NCBI RefSeq assembly: GCF_003626655.1
Contig: NZ_RBAN01000002.1
Span: forward strand, 310,001-374,000
Direction: 5' to 3'
DNA: 64,000 bases
Origin: Micromonospora costi
GTDB taxonomy: Bacteria; Actinomycetota; Actinomycetes; Mycobacteriales; Micromonosporaceae
The notes below the pieces were generated by a model. The model saw only the letters and a list, made by a program, of their open reading frames with translations, searched no databases and was not told the origin of the DNA. Every line of letters begins with the position of its first letter. The stretch's first letter is position 1. Of this stretch, positions 37,843 to 46,811 are shown piece after piece. The translations under genes and the position numbers were made by a program.

Positions 37843-39786
37843 GTGATCGATATTCGCTTCGGCCCGCAGGTCTGCACCGAGTTGACCAGCGGGGCGACCC
37901 GGGAGTGGCTGGTGACCGACGGCGTCGGCGGGTACGCCATGGGCACGGTCAGTGGCCTGCGCACCCGCCGCTACCACGGGCTGCTGGTCGTGGCGGGCGA
38001 CCGGCCGGCGGTGCGACGCGTGGGGCTGGTGAGCCTCGACCCTGCGGTGCTGCTCCCCTCCGGCGCGCGGGTACGCCTGGGCGCGCACGAGTGGGCCTCC
38101 GGCGCGGTGGATCCGCGCGGATTCGAGCTGCTGGAGCAGTTCGCGCTCGTCGACGGCGTACCGCGGTGGCGGTGGCGGATCGGCGACGTGGTGATCGAGC
38201 GGGAGCTGGCCATGCTGCCGGGCCGCGCGTGCGTGGCCGTCGTGCACCGGCTGGTCTCCGGCGGCCCGGTACGGCTCGACCTCGCCGCGGCCTGCACCTG
38301 GCGCGACGCGCACGGCGAGCGGCGGGCCGACGGCCCGGCGCCCCGGGTCGATCCGGTGGCCGGCGGCGCCGTGGTGGACGGCGCGTTCCGCCTCGCCGGC
38401 CCGGGCTGGGTGCCCGAGGGCGAGTGGTGGCTCGGCGTGCACCACCGGGAGGAGGCGGCGCGCGGGCTGAACGCGCGGGAGGACCTGTGGTACGCGGGCC
38501 GGTTCTCCGGCGCGCTGGACCGGCCGGGCGACACCGTCTCGGTGCTGGCCTGGGCCGCCCCGCTGGACGTCGAGCCGATGCCGGCGACCGAGGTGGTCGA
38601 GGTCGCCCGCCGGCGCAACCGGCAGGTGGTGGCACAGGCCGAGCCCGCCGACGACGTCGACGCGACGCTCGCCCTTGCCGCCGACGCGTTCGTGGTGCGC
38701 ACCGACGAGTCGCCCGCCGACGTGGTGGCCGGCTACCCCTGGTTCGGCACCTGGTCACGCGACACGATGATCTCCTACGAGGGGCTCCTGCTCAGCACCG
38801 GACGCGCGGACCTCGGCCGGGAGCTGCTGCGCGCGTACGCGGCGACGCTGTCGGAGGGGATGCTCGCGAACACCGCCGACACCGGCCGGGTGGAGTACAA
38901 CACGGTCGACGCGACGCTGTGGTTCCTGCACACGGTGAGCCGGCACGTGGCCGTCACGGGCGACACCGACCTCGCGGCGGAACTGCTGCCGGCGCTGCAG
39001 CAGGTGGTCGACGCGCACCGGGCCGGCACCCGGTACGGCATCGGCGTCGACCCGGCCGACGGGCTGCTCACCCAGGGGGCCCCGGACACGGCGCTGACCT
39101 GGATGGACGCGCGGGTCTACGGGGTGCCGGTCACGGCGCGCACCGGCAAGCCGGTGGAGGTCAACGCGCTCTGGATCAACGGGCTGGCCGGGCTCGCCGA
39201 GCTGACCGACGTGACCGGTGGGGACGCCACCGACCTGCGGCGGCTGCACGCCCGGGCCGCCGCCTCGTTCCGGGAGCGCTACCCCGCGCCCGGCGGCTGG
39301 CTGCACGACGTGGTCGACGCGCCCGCACCGGCGTACCCGCTCGGCGGGGCCCCGCACCACGACGACGACTCGCTGCGGCCGAACCAGCTGCTCGCCTGGT
39401 CCCTGCCGCACGCCCCGCTGGAGCCGGACGAGCCGACCCTGCGCCGGATCGCCGGCGCGCTGCTCACCCCGCTCGGCCCGCGCAGCCTCGCGCCGGACGC
39501 GCCCGAGTTCGTGGGCCGGCACCGTGGCGGGCCGGCCGAGCGGGACGGCGCCTACCACCAGGGCACCGTGTGGCCGTGGTTGTTCGGCCCGTACGTGGAC
39601 GCCTGCCGCCGGGCGAAGCTCCCCGTCGACGACCTGTTCGTCGGCATCGAGGCCCACCTGACCGAGTACGGGCTGGGCTCGGTGAGCGAGACGGCCGACG
39701 GCCTGCCGCCGCACGCGGCCACCGGCTGCCCGTTCCAGGCGTGGTCGGTGGCGGAACTTCTCCGGGTGCGCCGTTCGGGTCGATAG
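37843..39786 (+). CDS. GH133 amylo-alpha-1,6-glucosidase (glycogen debranching-type)
   Basis: A 647-residue debranching-enzyme-type protein. The N-terminal GDE_N domain (about 1-230) has REWLVTDGVGGYAMGTVSGLR followed by TRRYHGLLVV; the C-terminal (alpha/alpha)6 barrel has AGYPWFGTWSRDTMISYEGL near 297-316 and ends with GCPFQAWSVAELLR. It would remove alpha-1,6-linked glucose stubs from glycogen-like polymers. GTG 37843 has ggaggaaac directly upstream. Followed after 139 bases by a GT4 glucosyltransferase. Confidence 0.87.
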   Translation: MIDIRFGPQVCTELTSGATREWLVTDGVGGYAMGTVSGLRTRRYHGLLVVAGDRPAVRRVGLVSLDPAVLLPSGARVRLGAHEWASGAVDPRGFELLEQFALVDGVPRWRWRIGDVVIERELAMLPGRACVAVVHRLVSGGPVRLDLAAACTWRDAHGERRADGPAPRVDPVAGGAVVDGAFRLAGPGWVPEGEWWLGVHHREEAARGLNAREDLWYAGRFSGALDRPGDTVSVLAWAAPLDVEPMPATEVVEVARRRNRQVVAQAEPADDVDATLALAADAFVVRTDESPADVVAGYPWFGTWSRDTMISYEGLLLSTGRADLGRELLRAYAATLSEGMLANTADTGRVEYNTVDATLWFLHTVSRHVAVTGDTDLAAELLPALQQVVDAHRAGTRYGIGVDPADGLLTQGAPDTALTWMDARVYGVPVTARTGKPVEVNALWINGLAGLAELTDVTGGDATDLRRLHARAAASFRERYPAPGGWLHDVVDAPAPAYPLGGAPHHDDDSLRPNQLLAWSLPHAPLEPDEPTLRRIAGALLTPLGPRSLAPDAPEFVGRHRGGPAERDGAYHQGTVWPWLFGPYVDACRRAKLPVDDLFVGIEAHLTEYGLGSVSETADGLPPHAATGCPFQAWSVAELLRVRRSGR

Positions 39787-39925
39787 CGCTTTACACCACC
39801 GCAACGAGTGCGTCTCCGCTGGTTAGCCCGCCGACGGCAGGATGGGTGCCGATCCCAGTCGCGACGGCGGGCACCGGAAGCGGTGTCGGCCGGCGCGTGC
39901 CCGGAGACAACTCGAAGGGGGCCGC

Positions 39926-41239
39926 ATGTCCGCTGACGCCGACGTGATCGACATCCACCCCGCCCGGCACCAGAGGGTGCTCATGCTGTCGTGGGAGTAT
40001 CCGCCGGTGCTCGTCGGCGGCCTGGGCCGGCACGTACACGCCCTCTCCGTCGCCCTGGCCGCCGCCGGCCACCACGTCACCGTCGTCACCCGCCACGCCG
40101 ACGGCGCCCCGCTGGAGGAGTACGCCGACGGCGTCCGCATCATCCGCGCCGCCGAAGACCCCGTCACCTTCCCCCTGGCCACCACCAGCCTGCTCGCCTG
40201 GACCATGGCCTTCAACCACACCCTCACCCGCGCCGCCCTCCGCGCCACCGAAGCCGCCGACTACGACGTCATCCACGCCCACGACTGGCTCGTCGCCCAC
40301 ACCGCCGCCACCCTCGCCGAGCACCTCCACCTGCCGCTGGTCACCACCATCCACGCCACCGAGGCCGGCCGGCACCAGGGCTGGCTACCCGAGGAGATGA
40401 ACCGCACCATCCACGGCGTCGAACACTGGCTCAGCACCTCCTCTACCCGCGTGATCACCTGCTCGGGGTACATGCGCGACCAGGTCGTCACCCTCTTCGA
40501 CGTGCCGCCGGGGCAGATCGACGTGGTGCCCAACGGGGTCGACGACCGGGCCTGGCGCGCCCGCCCCCGCGCGGTCGCCTCGGCCCGGGCCCGGTTCGCC
40601 GCGGACGGCCCGCTGGTCGGGTACGCCGGCCGGCTGGTCTACGAGAAGGGCGTCCAGCATCTGGTGCACGCCGTGCCGTACCTGCGGCAGCGCCACCCCG
40701 GGCTGCGGGTGGTGATCGCCGGCGACGGACCCTACCGGCACGAACTGGAGGAGGAGACCCGCCGGCTCGCGCTCGACGCGACCGTCCGGTTCACCGGCTT
40801 CCTCGACACCACCCAGCTGCCCGCGATGCTGGGGGCGACCGACGCCACCGTGGTGCCCAGCCTCTACGAGCCGTTCGGCATGGTCGCGCTCGAGGCGGCG
40901 GCCGCCGGCGCGCCGCTCGCCGTGGCCGACACCGGCGGGCTCGCCGAGATCGTCGAGCCGGGCGTGACCGGGGTGACCTTCCCGCACAGCGACCCCGACG
41001 CCCTCGCCGGGGCGGTCGACCAGCTCCTCGGCGACGAGGTGTTCGCGCGGCGCGTGGCCCGCCGGGCCCGCAGCATGGTCGGCGAGCGCTACGGCTGGGC
41101 CACGATCGCGGCCCGCACCGCGACCAGCTACGCGGCGGCCCGCCGGGAGCACGGACCGTTGCAGGCGCATCGGGCCGCCGCGCGACCGCTCCCCACCATC
41201 CCCGACGGAAACCTGTTGGCGGCCCACACGGCCTGCTGA
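39926..41239 (+). CDS. GT4 glycosyltransferase (Rv3032-like alpha-1,4-glucosyltransferase)
   Basis: A 437-residue GT-B enzyme. The N-terminal LMLSWEYPPVLVGGLGRHVH strongly resembles Rv3032, an alpha-1,4-glucosyltransferase of methylglucose-polysaccharide and glycogen synthesis. The C-terminal donor site has GYAGRLVYEKG and PSLYEPFGMVALEA (the E-x7-E motif). ATG 39926 follows gaaggggg. With the neighbouring debranching enzyme it forms a small alpha-glucan synthesis/turnover cluster. The exact polymer is uncertain. Confidence 0.83.
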   Translation: MSADADVIDIHPARHQRVLMLSWEYPPVLVGGLGRHVHALSVALAAAGHHVTVVTRHADGAPLEEYADGVRIIRAAEDPVTFPLATTSLLAWTMAFNHTLTRAALRATEAADYDVIHAHDWLVAHTAATLAEHLHLPLVTTIHATEAGRHQGWLPEEMNRTIHGVEHWLSTSSTRVITCSGYMRDQVVTLFDVPPGQIDVVPNGVDDRAWRARPRAVASARARFAADGPLVGYAGRLVYEKGVQHLVHAVPYLRQRHPGLRVVIAGDGPYRHELEEETRRLALDATVRFTGFLDTTQLPAMLGATDATVVPSLYEPFGMVALEAAAAGAPLAVADTGGLAEIVEPGVTGVTFPHSDPDALAGAVDQLLGDEVFARRVARRARSMVGERYGWATIAARTATSYAAARREHGPLQAHRAAARPLPTIPDGNLLAAHTAC

Positions 41240-41313
41240 GCGAGGCGTACGACCGATAGGTCCTCCCCGATCCGCTGGCTACCGTGTACGTCGGACAGCG
41301 GGTGAGGAGAGGT

Positions 41314-43001
41314 GTGCGGCAGGTGCTGATCGCCGGTCGGTACCGGCTGCTCGACCTCGTCGGCCGCGGGGGCATGGGCCGGGTGTGGCGCGCCCGCGAC
41401 GAGGTGCTGCACCGCGACGTGGCGGTCAAGCAGGTCGTGCCGCCGGCGTGGCTGGCCGACGACGAGCGGGCCGAGCTGCGGTCGCGCACCCTGCGCGAGG
41501 CCCGCACGGCCGCCCGACTCAGCCACCCCGCCGTGGTCCGCCTCTACGACGTGGTCGAGGTCGACGGCGAGCCGTGGATCGTCATGGAGTACGTCCCGTC
41601 CCGCACGTTGCAGGACGTGCTGGACGCCGAGGGGCCGCTCCTTCCGGAGCGGGCGGCCCGCGTCGGGCTGGCCCTGCTGGCCGCCCTGCGCGCCGCCCAC
41701 GACGCGGGGGTGCTGCACCGCGACGTCAAGCCGCAGAACGTGCTCGTGGCCCACGACGGGCGGGTGATGCTCACCGACTTCGGGTTGGCCGTCTTCGACG
41801 GCGGTGAGGGCGTCATGACGCGTCCCGGCCTGGTGCTCGGCTCGCCGCAGTACGTCGCGCCGGAGCGCGCCGCCGAGGGGCTGTCCACCGCCGAGGCCGA
41901 CCTGTGGTCGCTCGGCGCCACCCTGCACGCGGCGGTCGAGGGACGCTCCCCGTACGCCCGCGGCACCGCGATGGCCACCCTCACCGCGCTGGCCACCGCG
42001 CCACCGGATCCGGCGCCCCACGCCGGCCCGCTGGCACCGGTGCTGGCCGGACTGCTGCGGCGCGACCCGGCGCGGCGGCTCGGGCACGACGAGGCCGAGC
42101 GGCTGCTCGGCGCCGCCGCCGCCCCGACGGCGCCCGCCACCCCGGTCGACGGAACCGACGCGGCCGCCTCCATCCCACCTGTGCTCCCGGACGCCTCCTC
42201 CGCTGACGATACGGACGCGGAGGACCCGCCGCCGGGACCGGCCCGCGACGGGCCGACCCGCGTGCGGGCGCTGCGGCGGGCCGCGCTCGTGCTCGCGGCG
42301 CTCGTGCTGGCCGCCGCGGCCGGGGTGGGCACCGCGCTGGCCGTCACCGGCGACGACGAGCACCGCGACCCGCCGTCCGCCGAGCGGCGCACACCCCGCC
42401 CACCCGCGCACCCGTCCTGGGACCCTTACGAAGGGCGGCCCGCGCCGCCACCCGGCGGGCACGATCCGCCGCCGGGAGAGCCCTGGCTGCCGCCGCCGTT
42501 CCCGTGCGTGCGCCCCCACGCCGAAGGCGGGCCGCCCGCGGGCAGCCCGGCGGCCGGGGAGACGTTCCGCCCGCCCACGGGGTGGATCTGGCACGTCGAC
42601 ACCAGCGGTTTCCGGGTGGCCGTACCGCCGGGGTGGCGGTACTCCCACGACGGCGACGTGGCCTGCTTCCAGGACCCGACGACCGGGCGGACGCTCAGCG
42701 TCACCGGCCCCAAACCGGTGAACCGGTCCTGCGCCTGCGCGCCGTGCGGGACCGCGCCGCCGAGGCGGGCGCGCTGCCCGGCTACCGGGAATGGCGCCTG
42801 GGCCGTGCAGAGGGCGGCACGGTGTGGGAGTGCGGCTGGGAGGCGCCGTACGGCGCGTTGCTGCGCGCCGCCCAAGTGGTGCCCGACACGCCGCCGGGCG
42901 GCGACCGGTGGATGCTTGGCTGGATCACCGACGACGGGGACTGGGCGGGCGCCGCGGCGGACTGGTCGACGGTCCGGGCAAGCTTCCGCCCGCCACGCTG
43001 A
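41314..43001 (+). CDS. Membrane Ser/Thr protein kinase, with a one-base frameshift in the extracellular domain
   Basis: Starts at GTG 41314 (gaggagag upstream), giving MRQVLIAGRYRLLDLVGRGG, parallel to its neighbour. Kinase domain about 1-265: GRGGMGRVW loop, VAVK lysine, HRDVKPQN (about 135), TDFGLAV (about 154). Transmembrane helix about 319-345, then a Pro-rich linker and an extracellular domain. After LSVTGP (near 42711) the frame breaks: the conserved continuation GEPVLRLRAVRDRAAEAGALPGY is found in the -1 frame and ends at 43001. One missing base in the CCCCAAA run at 42708-42714 would restore it. Real mutation or sequencing error. The unshifted frame stays open to 44787 by chance. Confidence 0.8.
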
Positions 43002-43075
43002 CCGTCCACGCCGGATGAGAAATCCGAGCTTGGTGGCTATGGTGTTACCGGGGGTGACCGAGGGGGAACGCGAGC

Positions 43076-44731
43076 GTGCACCAGCTGCTGATCGCGGGCC
43101 GGTACCGGCTGGTCGACCTGGTCGGCACCGGCGGGATGGGCCGGGTCTGGTTGGCGCGCGACGAGATGCTGCACCGGGACGTCGCGGTCAAGGAAGTCGT
43201 GCCGCCGGCGTGGCTCGGCGAGCCCGAACGCGACGAACTGCGCCGGCGGTCGCTGCGCGAGGCGCGTACGGCCGCCCGCCTCAACCACCCCAACGTGGTC
43301 CGCCTCTACGACGTGGTGCACGACCGGGACAGCCCGTGGATCGTGATGGAGTACGTGGAGTCCCGCTCGGTGCAGCAGATCATCGCCACCGACGGTCCGT
43401 TGGGCCCGGCGCGGACGGCCCGGATCGGGCTGGCCGTGCTCGCCGCATTGCGCGCCGCACACGCCGCCGGGGTGCTGCACCGCGACGTCAAGCCGCACAA
43501 CGTGCTCGTGGGCGCCGACGGCCGGGTGGTGCTCACCGACTTCGGGTTGGCCACGTTCACCGGCGGCGACGCCGGGATGACCGGGCCCGGCATGATCCTC
43601 GGCTCGCCGCACTTCGTGGCACCGGAACGTGCCCGCGACGGCGTGTCGGACCCGCGTACCGACCTCTGGTCGCTCGGCGCCACGCTCTACGCGGCCGTGG
43701 AGGGTCAGCCACCGTACGCCCGCGACAGTGCGATGGCGACGCTCACCGCGCTGGCGACCGAGCCGCCGAACCCGATGCGCCGGGCCGGGCCGCTGCGCCC
43801 GGCGCTCACCGGCCTGCTGCAACGCGACCCCTGGCGGCGGCTGACGGCCGTCGAGGCCGAGCCGCTGCTGCGCGCCGCGGCGGCCGGGGCCGACGGCTCC
43901 CCGATGCCCGACCCGCCGGCGGCCGCGAAAGGCGGCGGTACCCGGCGGGCGGCGACGGCGGAACGGGACGGCGCCCCAGCCGGACCGGACGACCCGCGGC
44001 CGGCCGCCGGGCGACGACCGGTCTCCCGTGGACCCGCCGGCGCACGACGGGCGACGGGTGGCGGGCGACGCCGCCTCACGGCGCTCGTCGGCACCACCAC
44101 CGCCCTCGTCCTGGTGGCCACCGTGGGGGTCGCCGCCGCGCTGGCCGCCCGGAACAAGCCTCCGCCACCGTCCGGCTCGGGCGGGGGCGCGGCCCCCACC
44201 CGGCCCGTCGCCTTCGCCTGCGCCGCCGCACCACCACCGGTCGCCACCCCGGTGGCGTCGGTGCCGCCACCGCGCGGCGCCCGGTTCAGCCTGGTCGACG
44301 GCTGGACCTGGTACACCGATCCGACGGGGTTCCGCATCGCGGCGCCCGTCGCGTGGCTGCTCTGGACGGAGGACGCCGTCACCTGCTTCCGCGAGCCCGG
44401 CGGTACGCGGGTGCTCAGTGTCGAGTCGAGCGCGTCCCGCCCCGACCCGGTGGCCTGGTGGCGCACCGAGGAGCGGCGGCTCACCGGCGACGGCGCCCTG
44501 CCCGGCTACCACCGGGTGGACATCTCCCCCATGGACATCTTCCGCGGCGGCGCGGTCTGGGAGTGCGCGTGGGTCAACGGCGCGGGCGAGCGGGTGCACA
44601 CGGCCCGGCTGCTCACGAACACCTCGGCCGAGCGCGCGTTCACCGTCTCATGGTTGACAAAAGAGTTCGACTGGCAGGTCAACGCGACATACTTCGCGAT
44701 GATCCGGCAGAGTTTCACCCCCGCGCCCTGA
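43076..44731 (+). CDS. Membrane Ser/Thr protein kinase (intact paralogue)
   Basis: A 551-residue PknB-type kinase. Kinase domain about 1-262 with GTGGMGRVW, VAVKEVV, HRDVKPHN (about 136) and TDFGLATF (about 155). A Pro/Ala-rich juxtamembrane stretch follows, then one transmembrane helix (about 334-358) and an extracellular domain of about 190 residues (WTWYTDPTGFRIAAP, VWECAWVNGAGE, ending IRQSFTPAP). The extracellular domain is not PASTA. GTG 43076 follows gggggaac. It is a tandem duplicate of the kinase at 41314, with the whole architecture conserved. Confidence 0.9.
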   Translation: MHQLLIAGRYRLVDLVGTGGMGRVWLARDEMLHRDVAVKEVVPPAWLGEPERDELRRRSLREARTAARLNHPNVVRLYDVVHDRDSPWIVMEYVESRSVQQIIATDGPLGPARTARIGLAVLAALRAAHAAGVLHRDVKPHNVLVGADGRVVLTDFGLATFTGGDAGMTGPGMILGSPHFVAPERARDGVSDPRTDLWSLGATLYAAVEGQPPYARDSAMATLTALATEPPNPMRRAGPLRPALTGLLQRDPWRRLTAVEAEPLLRAAAAGADGSPMPDPPAAAKGGGTRRAATAERDGAPAGPDDPRPAAGRRPVSRGPAGARRATGGGRRRLTALVGTTTALVLVATVGVAAALAARNKPPPPSGSGGGAAPTRPVAFACAAAPPPVATPVASVPPPRGARFSLVDGWTWYTDPTGFRIAAPVAWLLWTEDAVTCFREPGGTRVLSVESSASRPDPVAWWRTEERRLTGDGALPGYHRVDISPMDIFRGGAVWECAWVNGAGERVHTARLLTNTSAERAFTVSWLTKEFDWQVNATYFAMIRQSFTPAP

Positions 44732-44784
44732 CACCTTCCAAAGTGGACCGTCCGGGCGATTGCCCGGTCGTGCCCGGCTCTGAC

Positions 44785-44790
44785 TAAAGT
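44785..44790 (+). promoter_or_regulatory. -10 element (TAAAGT) upstream of DUF457 gene
   Basis: TAAAGT with TTGCCC at 44760-44765 as candidate -35 (19-base spacer). The start codon is 45 bases downstream with gaaggtgag as ribosome site. Confidence 0.4.
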
Positions 44791-44835
44791 GATCTCGCTC
44801 GTGCGCTCAAGATCCCTGGGGAAGGTGAGCCGAAC

Positions 44836-45645
44836 ATGATGGGACCCTCGCACGCGCTCTCGGGCGCGGCGGTGTGGTTGGCCGGGTCCTGGGCGCTGGA
44901 CCAGTTCGCCGACTACCACCAGTCACCGCTGGCGCTCGCCGTCGGCACCGCCGTCTGCGCCGGCGGCGCCCTCTTCCCCGACCTCGACCTCTCCGGCAAG
45001 GTGACCCGCAACCAGGGTGGCGCCACGGTGGCCCGCACCTTCGGCGTGGTCAGCCTGTTCTTCGCCGAGGTGATGGAGAAGATCTCCCTCGGCGTCTACT
45101 ACGCCACCAAGCTGAGCCGCGACCCGAAGCGCAACAACGGCCACCGCACGCTCACCCACACGATCCCGTTCACCCTGCTGGTCGGGTGGGGCACCACCGC
45201 GCTGTGCGCCGCGTACGGCAAGTGGGCGGTCATCGGCATCCTCTTCTTCATGATCGGTCTCGCCGTGCGCGGCCTGTTCGACGAGTGGGCGGAGCGGGCC
45301 GGCTGGGTGATCGTCACGCTGGTGTCGGCCGCGGCCGCCTGGTTCACCTGGGCCAACCTGCCCGGCGGCCGGGGCTATCCGCTGATCGGCACGGCCGTGG
45401 GGGTGGGCTGCTTCGTGCACATCCTCGGCGACATGATCACGCGGGCCGGCGTGCCCATCCTCTGGCCGATCCCGATCAAGCGTCGGATGTGGACGATGAT
45501 CGGGCTGCCGAACCGCATCGCGTTGCGTACCGGCAGCAAGGCCGAGACCGTCGTGCTGCGGGCCGCGATGACCGTCGTCGCGCTGCTCGCGGCGGCAGGG
45601 CTGGTGGCGCGGCCGGTGCTGAACCGCTTCGACATCGAGATTTGA
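44836..45645 (+). CDS. DUF457/YdjM-like membrane-bound metal-dependent hydrolase
   Basis: A 269-residue membrane protein with about six helices. MMGPSHALSGAAVWL at the N-terminus, GALFPDLDL, GHRTLTHTIP and FVHILGDMITRAGVPILWP supply the His/Asp pattern of the DUF457 (YdjM) family. Role unknown. ATG 44836, with a possible alternate ATG at 44839. Followed closely by an amidohydrolase gene in the same direction. Confidence 0.82.
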   Translation: MMGPSHALSGAAVWLAGSWALDQFADYHQSPLALAVGTAVCAGGALFPDLDLSGKVTRNQGGATVARTFGVVSLFFAEVMEKISLGVYYATKLSRDPKRNNGHRTLTHTIPFTLLVGWGTTALCAAYGKWAVIGILFFMIGLAVRGLFDEWAERAGWVIVTLVSAAAAWFTWANLPGGRGYPLIGTAVGVGCFVHILGDMITRAGVPILWPIPIKRRMWTMIGLPNRIALRTGSKAETVVLRAAMTVVALLAAAGLVARPVLNRFDIEI

Positions 45646-45665
45646 CCCATCCGACCGTCACGGCC

Positions 45666-46553
45666 ATGCCGGACGCGGACGACGAGGTCCCGGCGTTCTG
45701 GCGTGGTCTCGGGCTGCCCGGGCTCGCCGACGTGCACGTGCACTTCCTCCCGCCCCGGCTGCTGCGCCGCGTGTGGGCGTACTTCGACGCGGCCGGGCCG
45801 CTGGTGGGCACCGAGTGGCCCATCCGGTACCGGTGGAGCGACGCCGAGCGGGTGGCGCACCTGCGGCGGCTCGGGGTACGCGCGTTCAGCGCGCTGGCGT
45901 ACCCGCACCGGCCGGGGATGGCCGCCGACCTGAACCGCTGGACGCTCGACTTCGCCCGTGCCACGCCGGGCTGCCTGCCCTCGGCCACGTTCTACCCGGA
46001 GCCGGGCGCGGCGGGCTACGTCGCCGAGGCGCTGGACGCGGGCGCCCGGGTGTTCAAGGTGCACGTCCAGGTCGGTGGGTTCACGCCGACCGACCCGGCG
46101 CTGGACGCGGTCTGGGGGCTGCTCGCCGACGCGGGCACGCCGGTGGTGGTGCACGCCGGGCACGCACCCGTGGGCACCGCGTACACCGGGCCGGATCCGT
46201 TCGCCGACCTGCTGGCCCGCCACCCGGGACTGACCGCGGTGGTGGCCCACCTCGGTGCGCCCGACTACCGGGCCTTCCTCGACCTGGCCGCCACCTACGA
46301 GCGGGTCCGGTTGGACACCACCATGGCGTTCACCTCGTTCTTCGACCGGTTCGTCCCGTTCCCGGCCGACGAGCTGCCCCGGCTGCGCGAGTTGGGACTG
46401 GCCGGCAAGGTGCTGCTCGGCAGCGACTTCCCGAACATCCCCTACCCGTACGCCGAGCAGCTGGCCGGCCTCGCCCGTCTTGGCCTGGGTGACGACTGGC
46501 TGCGGGCGGTGTGCTGGGGCAACGCCGCCGCCCTGTTCGACCTGGAGGGCTGA
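45666..46553 (+). CDS. Amidohydrolase-family (amidohydrolase 2) protein
   Basis: A 295-residue TIM-barrel metal-dependent hydrolase. It has the metal-binding DVHVHFLP near the N-terminus, VVHAGHAP near 160, VVAHLGAPDY near 190 and the final metal Asp in LLGSDFPNIPY near 258. This is the pattern of the ACMS-decarboxylase-like subgroup. ATG 45666 lies 20 bases after the DUF457 stop, so the two may be co-transcribed. Substrate unknown. Confidence 0.83.
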   Translation: MPDADDEVPAFWRGLGLPGLADVHVHFLPPRLLRRVWAYFDAAGPLVGTEWPIRYRWSDAERVAHLRRLGVRAFSALAYPHRPGMAADLNRWTLDFARATPGCLPSATFYPEPGAAGYVAEALDAGARVFKVHVQVGGFTPTDPALDAVWGLLADAGTPVVVHAGHAPVGTAYTGPDPFADLLARHPGLTAVVAHLGAPDYRAFLDLAATYERVRLDTTMAFTSFFDRFVPFPADELPRLRELGLAGKVLLGSDFPNIPYPYAEQLAGLARLGLGDDWLRAVCWGNAAALFDLEG

Positions 46554-46604
46554 CCGGCGCGGGGCACCCGCCGGCGCGCGCCGCCACCGTGGGCACGCCG
46601 GCGA

Positions 46605-46677
46605 GATCGCGCTCGATCACGGAAGTAGTGGTCTCCCCACCGTCGGGAGGCCACTACTTCCGTGTTGCAGCGCGATC
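46605..46677. repeat. Palindromic intergenic element, copy 2 (near-perfect)
   Basis: GATCGCGCT (46605-46613) pairs with AGCGCGATC (46669-46677). Inside, CACGGAAGTAGTGG (46618-46631) pairs with 46651-46664 over 14 bp, continued by T/G wobble and CTCCC with GGGAG. The loop is 7 bases. The whole is a 73-base two-part hairpin. The amidohydrolase stop is about 50 bases upstream and the lacI promoter 30 bases downstream, so it may also terminate transcription. Confidence 0.8.
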
Positions 46678-46707
46678 ATGAGGCGGAATTCTCCGCGACA
46701 CCGACTA

Positions 46708-46737
46708 TTGACGACCTCGTAACACGTGTCCTACGGT
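46708..46737 (+). promoter_or_regulatory. Promoter of the lacI-xyloglucan operon
   Basis: -35 TTGACG at 46708-46713 and -10 TACGGT at 46732-46737 (18-base spacer), followed at once by LacI-type operator sequences. Confidence 0.6.
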
Positions 46738-46739
46738 TC

Positions 46740-46768
46740 GTCGAAACGGTTAGTCGAAACGCTTCGAC
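46740..46768. promoter_or_regulatory. LacI-type operator pair (full site GTCGAAACGCTTCGAC)
   Basis: A full palindromic site with central CG lies at 46753-46768. GTCGAAACGGTT at 46740-46751 repeats its left half. Placed between the -10 and the lacI ribosome site, this is the expected position for autorepression by the adjacent LacI protein. Confidence 0.65.
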
Positions 46769-46775
46769 AACCCCT

Positions 46776-46789
46776 CGGGAGCGATCCCA
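46776..46789. promoter_or_regulatory. Degenerate CebR-type box (CGGGAGCGATCCCA)
   Basis: 12 of 14 bases match the CebR box TGGGAGCGCTCCCA found at the cellulase locus. It lies in the lacI leader, 23 bases before the start codon. It could couple this operon to cellobiose sensing, or be chance. Confidence 0.4.
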
Positions 46790-46811
46790 CGCCGGCCGAA
46801 GGAGGTGGCGC

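Noticed and set aside
42708..42720. Programmed -1 ribosomal frameshift in the first kinase (C CCC AAA)
   Set aside because: After a -1 slip the A-site codon would be CAA, which a Lys tRNA cannot read at its first position, and no downstream stem-loop stands out. A lost base is simpler.
41314..44787. A single open frame of over 1,100 codons spanning both kinases
   Set aside because: After 42711 it no longer matches the kinase paralogue and crosses the second, clearly coding kinase out of frame. High GC keeps non-coding frames open.
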